64,000 bases of DNA from an uncultured Sunxiuqinia sp. (GTDB lineage: Bacteria; Bacteroidota; Bacteroidia; Bacteroidales; Prolixibacteraceae): NCBI RefSeq assembly GCF_963678245.1, contig NZ_OY782772.1:248001-312000 (forward strand). Reading direction: 5' to 3'. Position numbers and translations under genes: made by a program. Of the stretch, positions 9,362-22,259 are shown one piece after another; the stretch's first letter is position 1, and every line of letters starts with the position of its first letter. Below the pieces are notes generated by a model. That model made no database searches. It was not told where the DNA came from and saw only the letters and a program-made list of their open reading frames with translations.

Positions 9362-11596
9362 ATGAAAAATAGATTGTTCGGATATAGCATATATGTGGTT
9401 TTACTAGCTTCAATCGTTGGCTGTACGAGTCGAGATACAAAACCCACTGAAAATAGCGCTGGAGACGATTTAATTGAACGAATCGTACCTTCACATGCAG
9501 CTAATTTTGAGACGGAAATTATTCGGTCCGATTCAGCGGATTGGTTCGAAATAGAGTCGAAATACGATAAAATTGTACTTCGTGGGAATAATGGCGTGTC
9601 GGTTGCTTCGGCTCTGTATTATTACCTGAAAGAATATGCCAACTGCCAAATTACGTGGAATGGAACGAACCTGAACTTACCGGACGAATTGTCAATGGTG
9701 CCGGAGAAAGTGCACAAAGATAGTCCGTACGAGTACCGTTATTATTTAAATTATTGCACCTTCAATTACACCATGAGTTGGTGGGATTGGGAGCGCTGGG
9801 AAAAAGAAATTGACTGGATGGCGCTGCATGGCATTAATATGCCTTTAGCTATTACCGGAGAAGAATATATTTGGGATGAGGTATATCGTTCATATGGATT
9901 TACTGACGAGGATCTGTATCCGTTTTTTAGCGGACCGGCTTACTTCTCTTGGTTTTGGATGGGCAATCTTGATGGGTGGGGTGGACCGCTGCCAAAAAGC
10001 TGGAAAGAGAGTCACCGTGATTTGCAAAAGAAAATTGTGCAACGCGAGCGCGAGCTGGGAATGAAAACGGTTTTGCCGGCTTTTACAGGTCATGTACCAG
10101 CTTCGTTCAAAAAATACTTTCCCGATGCGAACTTAAAACAAACCAACTGGGGCAACGACTTTGACGACACTTATATTTTGGATGCCAATGATCCGCTGTT
10201 TGCCGAAATCGGGAAGAAGTTCCTTGAAGTGCAGCAGGAAGTGTATGGCACCGACCATTTATATTCAGCCGATACCTTTAATGAGAATGAACCACCGTCA
10301 GATGACCCGGAATACCTTTCGGAGTTGAGTGCCAAGGTTTTTGAAGGAATGAAATCTGTTGATCCCGAAGCAGTTTGGGTTATGCAAGGCTGGTTATTTT
10401 ACAGTCATCGCGAATTCTGGAAAGCGCCACAAATCAAAGGTTTGCTGGGAGCTGTTCCGAATGATCGGATGATCATTCTGGATTTGGCGGCTGAGATTGA
10501 ACCTATTTGGAAACGAACAGAGGCTTTCTACGGAAAAGAATGGATTTGGTGTATGTTACACAATTTTGGCGGCAACATTAGCCTGTTCGGGCGCATCGAA
10601 AACGTAGCCGAACATCCAGCAGAAGCATTGAACGATCCTGCTTCGGGGCAGTTGAAAGGTATTGGACTGACCATGGAAGCGATTGAACAAACCCCGGTTT
10701 TGTATGAGTTGATGACCGATAATACCTGGCGCGATACACCAATCGATTTGCAACAATGGTTGAAACAATACATCAGTAATCGTTACGGTGATACAAATTC
10801 TGATATTGAAAAAGCGTGGGATATTTTGGTCGAAACGGTCTACAATGGTAAGATTATTCGTGATGGCGCCGAATCGATCATCGTTTCTCGTCCAACTTTC
10901 GAAGGTTACCGCCGATGGGCGCGTACTAAGTTGAATTATAAACCAGAGGACTTGTTGCCAGGCTGGGACTTGTTTGTTCAAGCGATTCCTGAGTTTGGAA
11001 CTTCAGATGGTTTCCAGTATGATTTGGTCGATCTTACCCGCCAGATTTTAGCTAATTATGCCTTGCCGGTACAACAGCAAATGGGAATGGCTTACAAAAA
11101 TAATGACAAACAGAAATTTCAGCAGTACAGCACTGAGTTTTTGGAGTTGATTGACGACCTGGATCGTTTGTTGGCAACCCGTAAAGATTTTATGTTGGGC
11201 CCATGGATCAGCGATGCACGCAGCTGGGGAACAACACCAGAAGAAAAAGCCTTATACGAGCAAAACGCTCGCGACTTGATTACCCTTTGGGGAGGAGCAG
11301 ATAACCGCTTGCATGAGTACAGCAACCGTCAATGGAGTGGTTTATTGAGTGATTTTTATAAGCCGCGTTGGGAGAAGTTTTTTACTGAAGTGAATGTCGA
11401 CTGGAAAAATTTTGATCAGGCAGCATTTGATGAAGAAATTAAACAATGGGAATGGAGCTGGGTGACTTCGCAAAAGGATTTTCCAATTCACCCTACAGGC
11501 AGCTCGATAGAGGTTGTTAAGGAGTTGCATCAAAAATATCACGACCGTATAGCGCCGCTTACTGAAATTTTACCAACCATTAATTACAACTACTAG
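9362..11596 (+). CDS. GH89 alpha-N-acetylglucosaminidase (NAGLU-like), lipoprotein
   Basis: The 744-residue protein carries a lipobox (SIVGC, Cys21). It follows the NAGLU architecture: a small N-terminal domain, a TIM barrel that begins YRYYLNYCTFNYTMSWWDWE and continues with MALHGINMPLAITGEE and FMGNLDGWGGPLP-like residues, then an all-helical C-terminal domain. The barrel motifs FNENEPP and WCMLHNFGGN lie where the catalytic Glu region and active-site wall are found in the family. GH89 removes terminal alpha-GlcNAc from heparan-type chains or from mucin-type alpha-1,4-GlcNAc caps. The gene ends three bases before the start of a heparan-glucosaminide acetyltransferase-like membrane protein, so the two are almost certainly translated together. 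Confidence 0.95.
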   Translation: MKNRLFGYSIYVVLLASIVGCTSRDTKPTENSAGDDLIERIVPSHAANFETEIIRSDSADWFEIESKYDKIVLRGNNGVSVASALYYYLKEYANCQITWNGTNLNLPDELSMVPEKVHKDSPYEYRYYLNYCTFNYTMSWWDWERWEKEIDWMALHGINMPLAITGEEYIWDEVYRSYGFTDEDLYPFFSGPAYFSWFWMGNLDGWGGPLPKSWKESHRDLQKKIVQRERELGMKTVLPAFTGHVPASFKKYFPDANLKQTNWGNDFDDTYILDANDPLFAEIGKKFLEVQQEVYGTDHLYSADTFNENEPPSDDPEYLSELSAKVFEGMKSVDPEAVWVMQGWLFYSHREFWKAPQIKGLLGAVPNDRMIILDLAAEIEPIWKRTEAFYGKEWIWCMLHNFGGNISLFGRIENVAEHPAEALNDPASGQLKGIGLTMEAIEQTPVLYELMTDNTWRDTPIDLQQWLKQYISNRYGDTNSDIEKAWDILVETVYNGKIIRDGAESIIVSRPTFEGYRRWARTKLNYKPEDLLPGWDLFVQAIPEFGTSDGFQYDLVDLTRQILANYALPVQQQMGMAYKNNDKQKFQQYSTEFLELIDDLDRLLATRKDFMLGPWISDARSWGTTPEEKALYEQNARDLITLWGGADNRLHEYSNRQWSGLLSDFYKPRWEKFFTEVNVDWKNFDQAAFDEEIKQWEWSWVTSQKDFPIHPTGSSIEVVKELHQKYHDRIAPLTEILPTINYNY

Positions 11597-11598
11597 TT

Positions 11599-12741
11599 AT
11601 GGAACAAGTAATCAAGCATAGGGCAGAACGTTTTCTATCACTCGATGTATTTCGAGGATTAACGATCGCTTTGATGATTGTGGTGAACACTCCCGGAACA
11701 GGAGCCCATTTTTATCCTTACCTGACACACGCCCAGTGGTTTGGTTTCACATTAGCCGACCTTGTATTTCCCTCTTTCTTGTTTGCGGTGGGTAATGCCA
11801 TGAGTTTTTCGATGAAAAAGATGCGATTGGCACCACCGTCAGATGTTTGGAAAAAGATTATCAAGCGTACCGTCATCATCTTTTTGTTGGGCTACCTGAT
11901 GTACTGGTTTCCTTTCTTTCAATTTGGCGATGATGGCGGGCTGGTGTTGAAACCAATAGGGGAGACTCGGATTATGGGTGTTTTGCAGCGCATTGCACTT
12001 TGTTACTTTTTCGCTTCGGTAATCGTTTTGTATTTGTCTGAGAAACCAGCGGTTATTGTTTCGGTTCTGATTTTACTGGCTTACTGGGCAATTCTGTACG
12101 TATTTGGTGAGCCTGGCGCTCAATTGGAAATGGCCAGCAATGCGGCCGGCAAGTTCGATTTATCAATCTTAGGTATCGGACATATTTATAAAAAAGATAG
12201 TATTCCTTTCGATCCCGAAGGAATACTCAGCACATTGCCAGCTATCGTAAACGTTTTATGGGGCTACCTGGCAGGTGTTTTCATTCAAAAGGAAGGAAAG
12301 TCTTTCGAGGGAATTGCCAAATTGTTGATGGTCGGATTTCTGATGGCGTCGCTGGCACTTTGGTGGGATCTGGTTTTCCCCATGTCAAAGAAATTGTGGA
12401 CAAGTCCGTTTGTGCTCTATACAGTCGGATTGGATTTGTCAATTATGGCTGTTTTGATTTATCTAATCGAACTCAAAAAAGTTAAAGTTGGTGTCAAGTT
12501 CTTCGATGTATTTGGCAAAAATCCGCTTTTCATCTATTTGTTTTCCGAACTTTTCTACATGACGTTGCGTCTGATTCCGGTGAATGCCAATCAGGACGCT
12601 TTCGAGTGGGCGAGCGAACAGATATTTCAACAACTATTTCCGGGACCGTTTGGAGCATTTGTAACAGCAATTGTTTACGTCATGTTGTGTTGGGCACTGG
12701 GCTGGTGGCTAAACAAAAGACGAATTTATATAAAGATATAG
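11599..12741 (+). CDS. HGSNAT/NagX-like transmembrane acyltransferase
   Basis: The 380-residue protein is strongly hydrophobic with about ten predicted membrane segments. It opens with LSLDVFRGLTIALMIVVN and has YLTHAQWFGFTLADLVFPSF, the His-containing motif of the heparan-alpha-glucosaminide N-acetyltransferase family (bacterial forms are annotated DUF5009 or NagX). In animals this family acetylates terminal glucosamine across the lysosomal membrane so that NAGLU can cut it. The bacterial gene lies two bases after a NAGLU homologue, which suggests the same two-step logic in the inner membrane and periplasm. That functional coupling is inference; the family assignment is firm. Confidence 0.88.
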   Translation: MEQVIKHRAERFLSLDVFRGLTIALMIVVNTPGTGAHFYPYLTHAQWFGFTLADLVFPSFLFAVGNAMSFSMKKMRLAPPSDVWKKIIKRTVIIFLLGYLMYWFPFFQFGDDGGLVLKPIGETRIMGVLQRIALCYFFASVIVLYLSEKPAVIVSVLILLAYWAILYVFGEPGAQLEMASNAAGKFDLSILGIGHIYKKDSIPFDPEGILSTLPAIVNVLWGYLAGVFIQKEGKSFEGIAKLLMVGFLMASLALWWDLVFPMSKKLWTSPFVLYTVGLDLSIMAVLIYLIELKKVKVGVKFFDVFGKNPLFIYLFSELFYMTLRLIPVNANQDAFEWASEQIFQQLFPGPFGAFVTAIVYVMLCWALGWWLNKRRIYIKI

Positions 12742-12800
12742 TCTGTTTAAGGATTTTCCCGATTGATATTGGAAAAGCACTATAGAAAAAATAGTAATAA

Positions 12801-15932
<3,132 letters not shown>

Positions 15933-16021
15933 GAACAATCAAATTGGGGGTATTAGTCAAAATATAAAGCAAGTGAATTGACAGTGAAAGAGAAAGAAAA
16001 ACGATAATTAAATTATTAATC

Positions 16022-17968
16022 ATGAATAGTAGACTGAGTTACATTGAAAATACCGTTGAAAAGCTTCCGATTACCATGGTGGAGGATCAGCCGACAGGGG
16101 CAAAGATTATTGCCGGTCAGATTGCTGAATTGATAAAACGGAAGCAGGTTGATGGTCAGCTTGCGGTTTTAGGACTCGCAACAGGTTCGTCTCCCGTGAT
16201 GATTTACAAAGAGTTGGTTCGCAAACACCAGGAAGAAGGACTTAGCTTCAAAAATGTTGTTACATTCAATTTAGATGAATATTTCCCGATGTCGCCCGAA
16301 AGCGATAAAAGTTATGTCCATTTTATGTACGACAATCTTTTTAGCCATATCGACATCCTTCCTGAAAATGTTCACATCCCCGACGGATCACTGAAAATCG
16401 AAGAAGTATCGACGTTTTGTGCTGCTTATGAAGCAAAGATCGAAGAAGTTGGAGGGATTGATATCCAGATTTTAGGAATTGGACGCTCGGGCCATATTGG
16501 CTTTAATGAGCCGGGATCGACGGTAAACTCGAAAACCCGCATGGTGAAACTCGATCAAATTACCATTACCGACGCAATTAAAGATTTTGGTGCAGAGCAT
16601 CTTGTTCCGCATCGTGCTATAACAATGGGCGTTGGTACTATCTTAAGTGCACGGCGTATTATCCTGGCCGGATGGGGTGAGACGAAATCGCCGATTTTGA
16701 AGAAGATGATTGAAGGCCCTGTAATCGTTGACGTTCCAGCGTCGTTCCTTCAATACCATAAAAATATAATGGTTTATTTGGATGAATCGGCCATGACCAC
16801 ATTTACCCGCAATAAAGTGCCATGGGCGGTTGGTGTGATCGACTGGACTCCGAAAATGATAAAACGTGCTGTGATTTGGCTGAGCCAAAAAGTGAACAAG
16901 CCAATACTTAAACTGACCGATGAAGATTATAAAGAAGCAGGATTGCGTGATTTATTGGTTGAATATGGCGGAGCCTACGATTTGAATATCAAAATATTTG
17001 GACAGTTGCGCGATACGATAACCGGATGGCCTGGCGGAAAACCAAGCGCTTACGAAAAAAACCGACCAGAACGTCCAGAGCCGGCAATAAAACGTTCAAT
17101 CGTTTTCAGTCCACACCCCGATGATGATGTAATCTCGATGGGCGGAACACTGATTCGTTTGGCCGATCAGGGGCACGATGTCCATGTGGCTTACCAAACT
17201 TCGGGTAACATTGCAGTATTCGACGATGATGCCATTCGCTATTCTCAGTTTGTTGTGGATTTGTTGAATAATCAAAAATTGACTTGCCCGGAGCTGGTCA
17301 AATCGAATGAAGATTTGGTTAGTTTTATGAAAAACAGAAAGTCGGGGCAGGTAGACACTCCGTTTATGAAAGCAGTTAAAGGCTTGATTCGTCGTGGAGA
17401 AGCCGCAGCCGGATGCCGTTTTAGTGGCGTGAAAGATGAGAATGTACACTTTCTCGACCTTCCTTTTTATGAAACCGGGACGGTGAAAAAAAGTCCTCCA
17501 ACTGATGCTGATGTGAATATCGTGATTGATTTGTTGCGCGAAATTCAGCCACACCAGATTTTTGCAGCAGGTGATTTACAAGATCCGCACGGAACACATG
17601 AAGTTTGTTTGCAGGTCATTTTTAAAGCTGTTCGCCAAATGCGTGCAGAAGGCGACAAATGGCTGGATGACTGTTATGTTTGGTTGTATCGTGGTGCCTG
17701 GCAGGAATGGGATGTCGAAGACATCGAAATGGCTGTTCCGATTAGCCCTGATGAACTGTTCCGTAAACGGAAGGCGATCTTTAAACATCAATCGCAAAAA
17801 GATGAACCTGTTTTTCCGGGAGAAGACAAAAGAGAGTTTTGGCAGCGGGCAGAAGATCGTAACCGCACGACAGCTGAAATTTACGACCAATTGGGATTGA
17901 CCGAATATGAGGCTATTGAGGCTTTCGTTCGCTACCCATTTGATGACGAAGAATCATTTTTGAAATAA
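16022..17968 (+). CDS. Glucosamine-6-phosphate deaminase domain fused to a PIG-L/LmbE deacetylase domain
   Basis: The 648-residue cytoplasmic protein has no signal peptide. Residues 1 to about 280 form a NagB-like domain with LGLATGSSP, TFNLDEYFPM and LGIGRSGHIGFNEPGS, the motifs that bind the phosphate and carry the catalytic Asp and Glu/His. From about residue 360 a PIG-L (LmbE) zinc-hydrolase domain follows, with SPHPDDDVISMGG (metal-binding His-Pro-Asp-Asp) and the distal QDPHGTHEVC metal site. NagB converts GlcN-6-P to fructose-6-P and ammonia; PIG-L domains deacetylate N-acetylglucosaminyl groups. One polypeptide could therefore combine deacetylation and deamination of amino sugars released by the GH89. 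Similar fusions are known in Bacteroidota. Whether both halves are active is not visible. Confidence 0.88.
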   Translation: MNSRLSYIENTVEKLPITMVEDQPTGAKIIAGQIAELIKRKQVDGQLAVLGLATGSSPVMIYKELVRKHQEEGLSFKNVVTFNLDEYFPMSPESDKSYVHFMYDNLFSHIDILPENVHIPDGSLKIEEVSTFCAAYEAKIEEVGGIDIQILGIGRSGHIGFNEPGSTVNSKTRMVKLDQITITDAIKDFGAEHLVPHRAITMGVGTILSARRIILAGWGETKSPILKKMIEGPVIVDVPASFLQYHKNIMVYLDESAMTTFTRNKVPWAVGVIDWTPKMIKRAVIWLSQKVNKPILKLTDEDYKEAGLRDLLVEYGGAYDLNIKIFGQLRDTITGWPGGKPSAYEKNRPERPEPAIKRSIVFSPHPDDDVISMGGTLIRLADQGHDVHVAYQTSGNIAVFDDDAIRYSQFVVDLLNNQKLTCPELVKSNEDLVSFMKNRKSGQVDTPFMKAVKGLIRRGEAAAGCRFSGVKDENVHFLDLPFYETGTVKKSPPTDADVNIVIDLLREIQPHQIFAAGDLQDPHGTHEVCLQVIFKAVRQMRAEGDKWLDDCYVWLYRGAWQEWDVEDIEMAVPISPDELFRKRKAIFKHQSQKDEPVFPGEDKREFWQRAEDRNRTTAEIYDQLGLTEYEAIEAFVRYPFDDEESFLK

Positions 17969-18075
17969 CTTTTTCAACGTAAAGATTACAGCTATTGTTG
18001 ATATTTTCCTTTGTTCGATTTGAGTATGGTGCTTCAATAATAGCTGATTTAATATTTAAATAAGGATCGATAAAT

Positions 18076-18112
18076 CTTTAGTGTCGAACGATTTTTTTGT
18101 TCGACACTAAAG
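18076..18112. promoter_or_regulatory. Perfect 14-bp inverted repeat between the NagB-fusion and GH115 genes
   Basis: CTTTAGTGTCGAAC at 18076-18089 is repeated exactly in inverted orientation at 18099-18112, with a 9-base loop of GA and seven T. It begins 107 bases after the upstream stop and ends 32 bases before the GH115 ATG. It may be a terminator (a short T-run follows about 7 bases later), a processing hairpin, or a protein-binding operator. The direct U-tract expected of a classical terminator is missing. Confidence 0.6.
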
Positions 18113-18144
18113 TTCAAGTGTTTTTCAATAAACTACGTTTAACG

Positions 18145-21141
18145 ATGAAAAGAACAATTTTAAGTCTCTCTTTACTGCTACTTTTAAACACGATTGCTCA
18201 GTTAAATTTGAATGCTCAATCAAGTAAAAGAGGCAAAGCCATTTCTTTTCCGATTGTTGAAAAATTTCAGGCAACTCCAATTATGATTTCAGCCGATGAA
18301 GCCAAAGTTGTTTCAATAGCAGCTAAACTTTTTGCTGAAGATGTCGACGCTATTTCAGGACAAAAACCAACAATAGAAAGTATCATTTCGAAAAAGGCAA
18401 GTCGCATTATTATTGCCGGAACAATTGGCACAAACAAAAAAGTTGATCAATTGATTACTGAAATGAAAATTGATGTTTCGGCCATTAAGGGGAAATGGGA
18501 AACCTGGTCGACGCAGGTTATTCAACAGCCCTTTCCGGGAATAAGTGAAGCACTGGTTATTGTCGGCAGCGATCGCCGGGCAGCAGCCTATGGTATCATG
18601 GAGCTTTCGCGCATGATGGGCATTTCGGCCTGGGAATGGTGGGCTGATGTTCAAGTGCCTAAACAGGATCAAATCACGCTTCAAATAGAAAATAAAACAT
18701 ACGGTTCTCCGTCGGTGAGATACCGTGGCTTATTTCTGAACGACGAAGATTGGGGTCTCCAACCTTGGGCAGCTAAAACTTTTGAGCCCGAAACCGGTGA
18801 CATTGGTCCCAAGACTTATGCGAAGATTTTTGAATTGATGCTGCGTCTTCGGGCGAACACCATCTGGCCGGCTATGCACGGTTGTACGAAAGCTTTTTAC
18901 ACGATAGGCGGAAACGCGCAGGCTGCCGATGATTATGCGATTGTGGTTGGCACATCGCACTGCGAACCGATGCTGTGCAATATCAATGCTGAATGGGATC
19001 ATAAAACCATGGGCGAGTGGCGCTACGACAATAATGATGAAACGATTCGGGCGTTGTTTGAACAGCGGACAAAGGCCACTTCTGACTTTGAAAGCATTTA
19101 TACCATTGGGATGCGTGGTGAGCATGATTCGCCTATGAATGCCAAAGATTTGACCAAAGCCGATCAGATTAACTTGCTTGAGAAGGTGATTACCGATCAG
19201 CGGGAAATTTTGGAAAGAGAAAAAGTCAAGAATCCCAAAAATATTCCACAGGCTTTTATTCCCTATAAAGAAGTATTGGATTATTACCAAAATGGACTGG
19301 AAGTTCCTCAGGATGTTACGTTGATGTGGACGGATGACAACTATGGATATATTCGCCAGCTGAGCACGCCGGAAGAGCAAAAACGCCCTGGGGGAGGCGG
19401 TATTTACTACCACGCATCGTACTGGGGGCGGCCGCACGATTACCTGTGGCTGAGTTCGACAAGTCCCATGCTGATTTGGGAAGAAATGTACAAAGCCTAT
19501 CAGTTCAACTGCCACGACATGTGGATCCTGAATTGTGGCGATATTAAACCCTTGGAATATAATATTGAACTGTTTATGGATATGGCTTGGGATATAGATA
19601 AGTTTCGATCAAGTCAAGCGATAAAACCTCACTTAAGTCAATGGCTGTCGGATAAGTTTGGAGCTGATCTTTCAGCTCAACTTACTGATTTGATACTTGA
19701 ATATTATCATTTGTCCTTCATGCGTCGACCTGAGTTTATGGCCTGGAGCCAGACTGAGCCAACAACAAAACCAAAGAAAACGGAGTTGAGTCAGATTCGA
19801 TATGGCGATGAGTTAACCAAACGATTGCAGGCGTGGGAGAACATCGCAGATGAAGTTAAGCGATTAAATAAAGTTATCCCTTCCCAAAAAAAACATGCGT
19901 TCTTCGAGTTAGTCTACTATCCGCTAACCGGAGCTTCATTGATGAACCAAAAATGGCTGTATCATTATAAAAACGAGTTGGCTGCTCGTCAGGGGCGAAC
20001 CAGTGCGCTAGATTTTGCTGAGTGTTCCAAAGCAGCTTATGAGCAAATACAAAAGGAAACAGCCTATTTCAATAAACTGCAGGATGGGAAGTGGGAAAAC
20101 ATGATGAATATGTCGCCTCGTAATTTGCCCGTGTTTTCAAAACCATCGTACGCATTGCCGCCTGAAGATAGTTTGCTGGGGCTTGGATTGGTCGTGGAAG
20201 GCTATGAAATGGAAGTGAACTCGAGTATTCCGAACGCCTATTCCGATGTGTTACCGGTGCTAAACGCTTACCTAAAAGACTCCGCTTTCGTTGATGTTTT
20301 TCTGAAGGGCAAAGGTGAAATTGAGTGGGTCGCAAAACCAATGGCCGATTGGATTCGCATATCGTCGACGAGCGGAACGCTTGATGATCAAAACGGACAG
20401 GTGGAGCAAAGACTTTGGGTGAGCATTGATTGGGACAAAGTACCGCAAGGCAAAAATACCAAACAACCGCCTCTAGGGCATGATTACCAGTTGATTCCAC
20501 CAGCTTACAAAGTGAACGGCTCAATTGAGTTTACTTCGGTTGATACGACAATTACCATTGGCGTGTCAACCTTCAACCCGAAGCTTAAGGAGCTTGAAGA
20601 TTATGAGGGGTTTATTGAGGGGAATGGTTATGTTTCGATTAAAGCTGAGAATCCATCATCGCTCAAGGCGGGAAAAGATGCTGCCTGGGAAGTGCTCGAT
20701 GGACTCGGGTACTCGGGAAGTGTTGTCGTTGCATTGCCCTATAATACCGAACCGCTTATTGATCCGGCGACAATAAAGGCACAAAGCCCGATGCTGGAAT
20801 ATGATTTCTTCACCTTTAATTTTGGTGAAACTGATGTTCGGGTACAGGCCGTCCCTACGCATCCATTTTACGAGGGGCGTAGCGTTCGTTGTGCGGTTGC
20901 AATTGACGATGCTGAACCGGAAATTATCGATTTTAAAACTGTTGGACGAAGCAGTGAATGGAAACAAAATGTGTTGAAAAATGCAGCTGTGAAATCGGCA
21001 GATCAGATGATTGAGATGCCTGGAAAACACAAGCTGAAAGTTTGGATGGTTGATCCGGGAGTGATGGTTGATGAGATTTTAATCGATTTAGGTGGTTGGA
21101 AAAGCAGTTACGCCTTTCCGCCCGAAACGCGAAAAAAATAA
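18145..21141 (+). CDS. GH115 xylan alpha-1,2-glucuronidase-like enzyme, exported
   Basis: From the ATG chosen here the protein has 998 residues and a clear signal peptide (MKRTILSLSLLLLL to NAQ at about residue 25). The frame opens further upstream at a TTG inside the inverted repeat, but that would place 16 polar residues before the signal, so 18145 is preferred. GH115 landmarks are the RYRGLFLNDEDWGLQPW segment, LRANTIWPAMHG, VGTSHCEPM, GMRGEHD, LMWTDDNYGYIRQL and YYHASYWGRPHDYLWL, covering the barrel and its acidic centre. The C-terminal domain is beta-rich. GH115 enzymes remove glucuronate or 4-O-methylglucuronate side groups from xylan or arabinogalactan. It is the largest enzyme of the locus and argues for an acidic glycan substrate. 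Confidence 0.93.
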   Translation: MKRTILSLSLLLLLNTIAQLNLNAQSSKRGKAISFPIVEKFQATPIMISADEAKVVSIAAKLFAEDVDAISGQKPTIESIISKKASRIIIAGTIGTNKKVDQLITEMKIDVSAIKGKWETWSTQVIQQPFPGISEALVIVGSDRRAAAYGIMELSRMMGISAWEWWADVQVPKQDQITLQIENKTYGSPSVRYRGLFLNDEDWGLQPWAAKTFEPETGDIGPKTYAKIFELMLRLRANTIWPAMHGCTKAFYTIGGNAQAADDYAIVVGTSHCEPMLCNINAEWDHKTMGEWRYDNNDETIRALFEQRTKATSDFESIYTIGMRGEHDSPMNAKDLTKADQINLLEKVITDQREILEREKVKNPKNIPQAFIPYKEVLDYYQNGLEVPQDVTLMWTDDNYGYIRQLSTPEEQKRPGGGGIYYHASYWGRPHDYLWLSSTSPMLIWEEMYKAYQFNCHDMWILNCGDIKPLEYNIELFMDMAWDIDKFRSSQAIKPHLSQWLSDKFGADLSAQLTDLILEYYHLSFMRRPEFMAWSQTEPTTKPKKTELSQIRYGDELTKRLQAWENIADEVKRLNKVIPSQKKHAFFELVYYPLTGASLMNQKWLYHYKNELAARQGRTSALDFAECSKAAYEQIQKETAYFNKLQDGKWENMMNMSPRNLPVFSKPSYALPPEDSLLGLGLVVEGYEMEVNSSIPNAYSDVLPVLNAYLKDSAFVDVFLKGKGEIEWVAKPMADWIRISSTSGTLDDQNGQVEQRLWVSIDWDKVPQGKNTKQPPLGHDYQLIPPAYKVNGSIEFTSVDTTITIGVSTFNPKLKELEDYEGFIEGNGYVSIKAENPSSLKAGKDAAWEVLDGLGYSGSVVVALPYNTEPLIDPATIKAQSPMLEYDFFTFNFGETDVRVQAVPTHPFYEGRSVRCAVAIDDAEPEIIDFKTVGRSSEWKQNVLKNAAVKSADQMIEMPGKHKLKVWMVDPGVMVDEILIDLGGWKSSYAFPPETRKK

Positions 21142-21167
21142 AAAACAAGGTTTTTAGAAATAGCAGC

Positions 21168-22156
21168 ATGGCATTGGTCATGCTGCTATTCTCTATTCCA
21201 GTTTGTACAAACAGGGCACCCGAGCCTTTAAAGAATTTACAAATAGCCTTCATGGCAGATGTGCATTTGCAAAACCTTTACGGGACACTTCCCGATAGCG
21301 ATTATAAGGGGTGCTGAATCCCGGCAATGGCCGTTATGTGCTGGGACGTACCATGGAGGCCCAGTTGCGTTCAGCCCGCCTCTCCAACGAAAACTATTTT
21401 GCTTTTTTTGCTGCCTTGGATGATGTGGTCAGACGCGGTGTGAAATATGTTGTGTTGCCCGGTGATTTTAGCGACGATGGGCAACCTTTGAATGTGCGGG
21501 GAATTCAGGAAATTCTTCATGAATATGAAACGAGATACGGTTTACAGTTTGTCGCCATAACCGGCAATCATGATCTGGTTCGACCTTTTGCGATGGATGC
21601 CGGCAAAACAGATTATTTGGGTGCCGGGGGAAAAGCTCAGGTATTAATGAGCAAACAGGGAATGTACATGCCCCAAAGCTCGAATGAGAATCCAGTCGTT
21701 ATTACAAACGACATCCACAAAATGGGCTATGCCGAAATAATGGATGAAATGGGAGATTTTGGTTTCTTTCCAACGTCCGGCGATGTGTATTGGGAGTCTC
21801 CTTTTTCAACCTATAATTATGAAGATTACTCACTCGAAGAAGCTGAAAAGGAGGCTCGATTGGACAAGCGGCAGTATCCGGTTCCACCCACCAATTATTT
21901 GTTGCCTGATGTCAGCTATTTAGTGGAACCGCTTGAAGGACTTTGGTTATTGGCTATCGATGGCAATTTGTATCTTCCCAAGGATGAGGCAGCAGCAGAT
22001 GGAGCTAAACCTGAAAATTATGAAGGAGCAAGCATTGGCTACAATCAGGTGTTGACGCACAAAAAGCATTTGTTGGATTGGGTGAAAAAAGTTTGTCGGT
22101 AGGCTGAAGAGCGCGGCAAAACGTTGATTGCTTTCAGTCATTTAAAAACCACATGA
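21168..22156 (+). pseudogene. Calcineurin-like metallophosphoesterase, frameshifted and truncated
   Basis: An ATG 26 bases after the GH115 stop begins a signal-like sequence, and the metal-site motifs of the calcineurin fold follow: ADVHLQ, LPGDFSDDGQP and ITGNHDL. The reading frame changes within a run of four G at 21308-21311; five G would restore it. In the second frame an in-frame TAG stands at 22100-22102, after which the family-like sequence AEERGKTLIAFSH continues for 13 codons. The frame ends at TGA 22154-22156, and the expected C-terminal domain is absent. With a frameshift, a nonsense codon and a lost 3' end, the gene is taken as non-functional. A homopolymer sequencing error could explain the first lesion but not the others. 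Confidence 0.85.
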
Positions 22157-22259
22157 ATAGCAAATTCAGTTTCCATTAATACCGAACTTGATATCTTTGG
22201 TATACTCTCAGGGGGCTTTTTGCTCCACTCTATTTTTTTGTCTTATAGAAACTAACTGG

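Noticed and set aside
18097-18144. TTG start upstream of the GH115 signal peptide
   Set aside because: It lies within the inverted repeat and would put 16 polar residues before a clear signal peptide; ATG 18145 is better.
18730-19515. Long open frame on the minus strand (261 codons) inside GH115
   Set aside because: It is antisense to a well-supported enzyme gene, has no recognisable motif and low-complexity codon shadow character.
22205-22240. Terminator after the phosphoesterase relic
   Set aside because: GGGGC and GCTCC form only a short mismatched stem and the T-run is several bases away; too weak to list.
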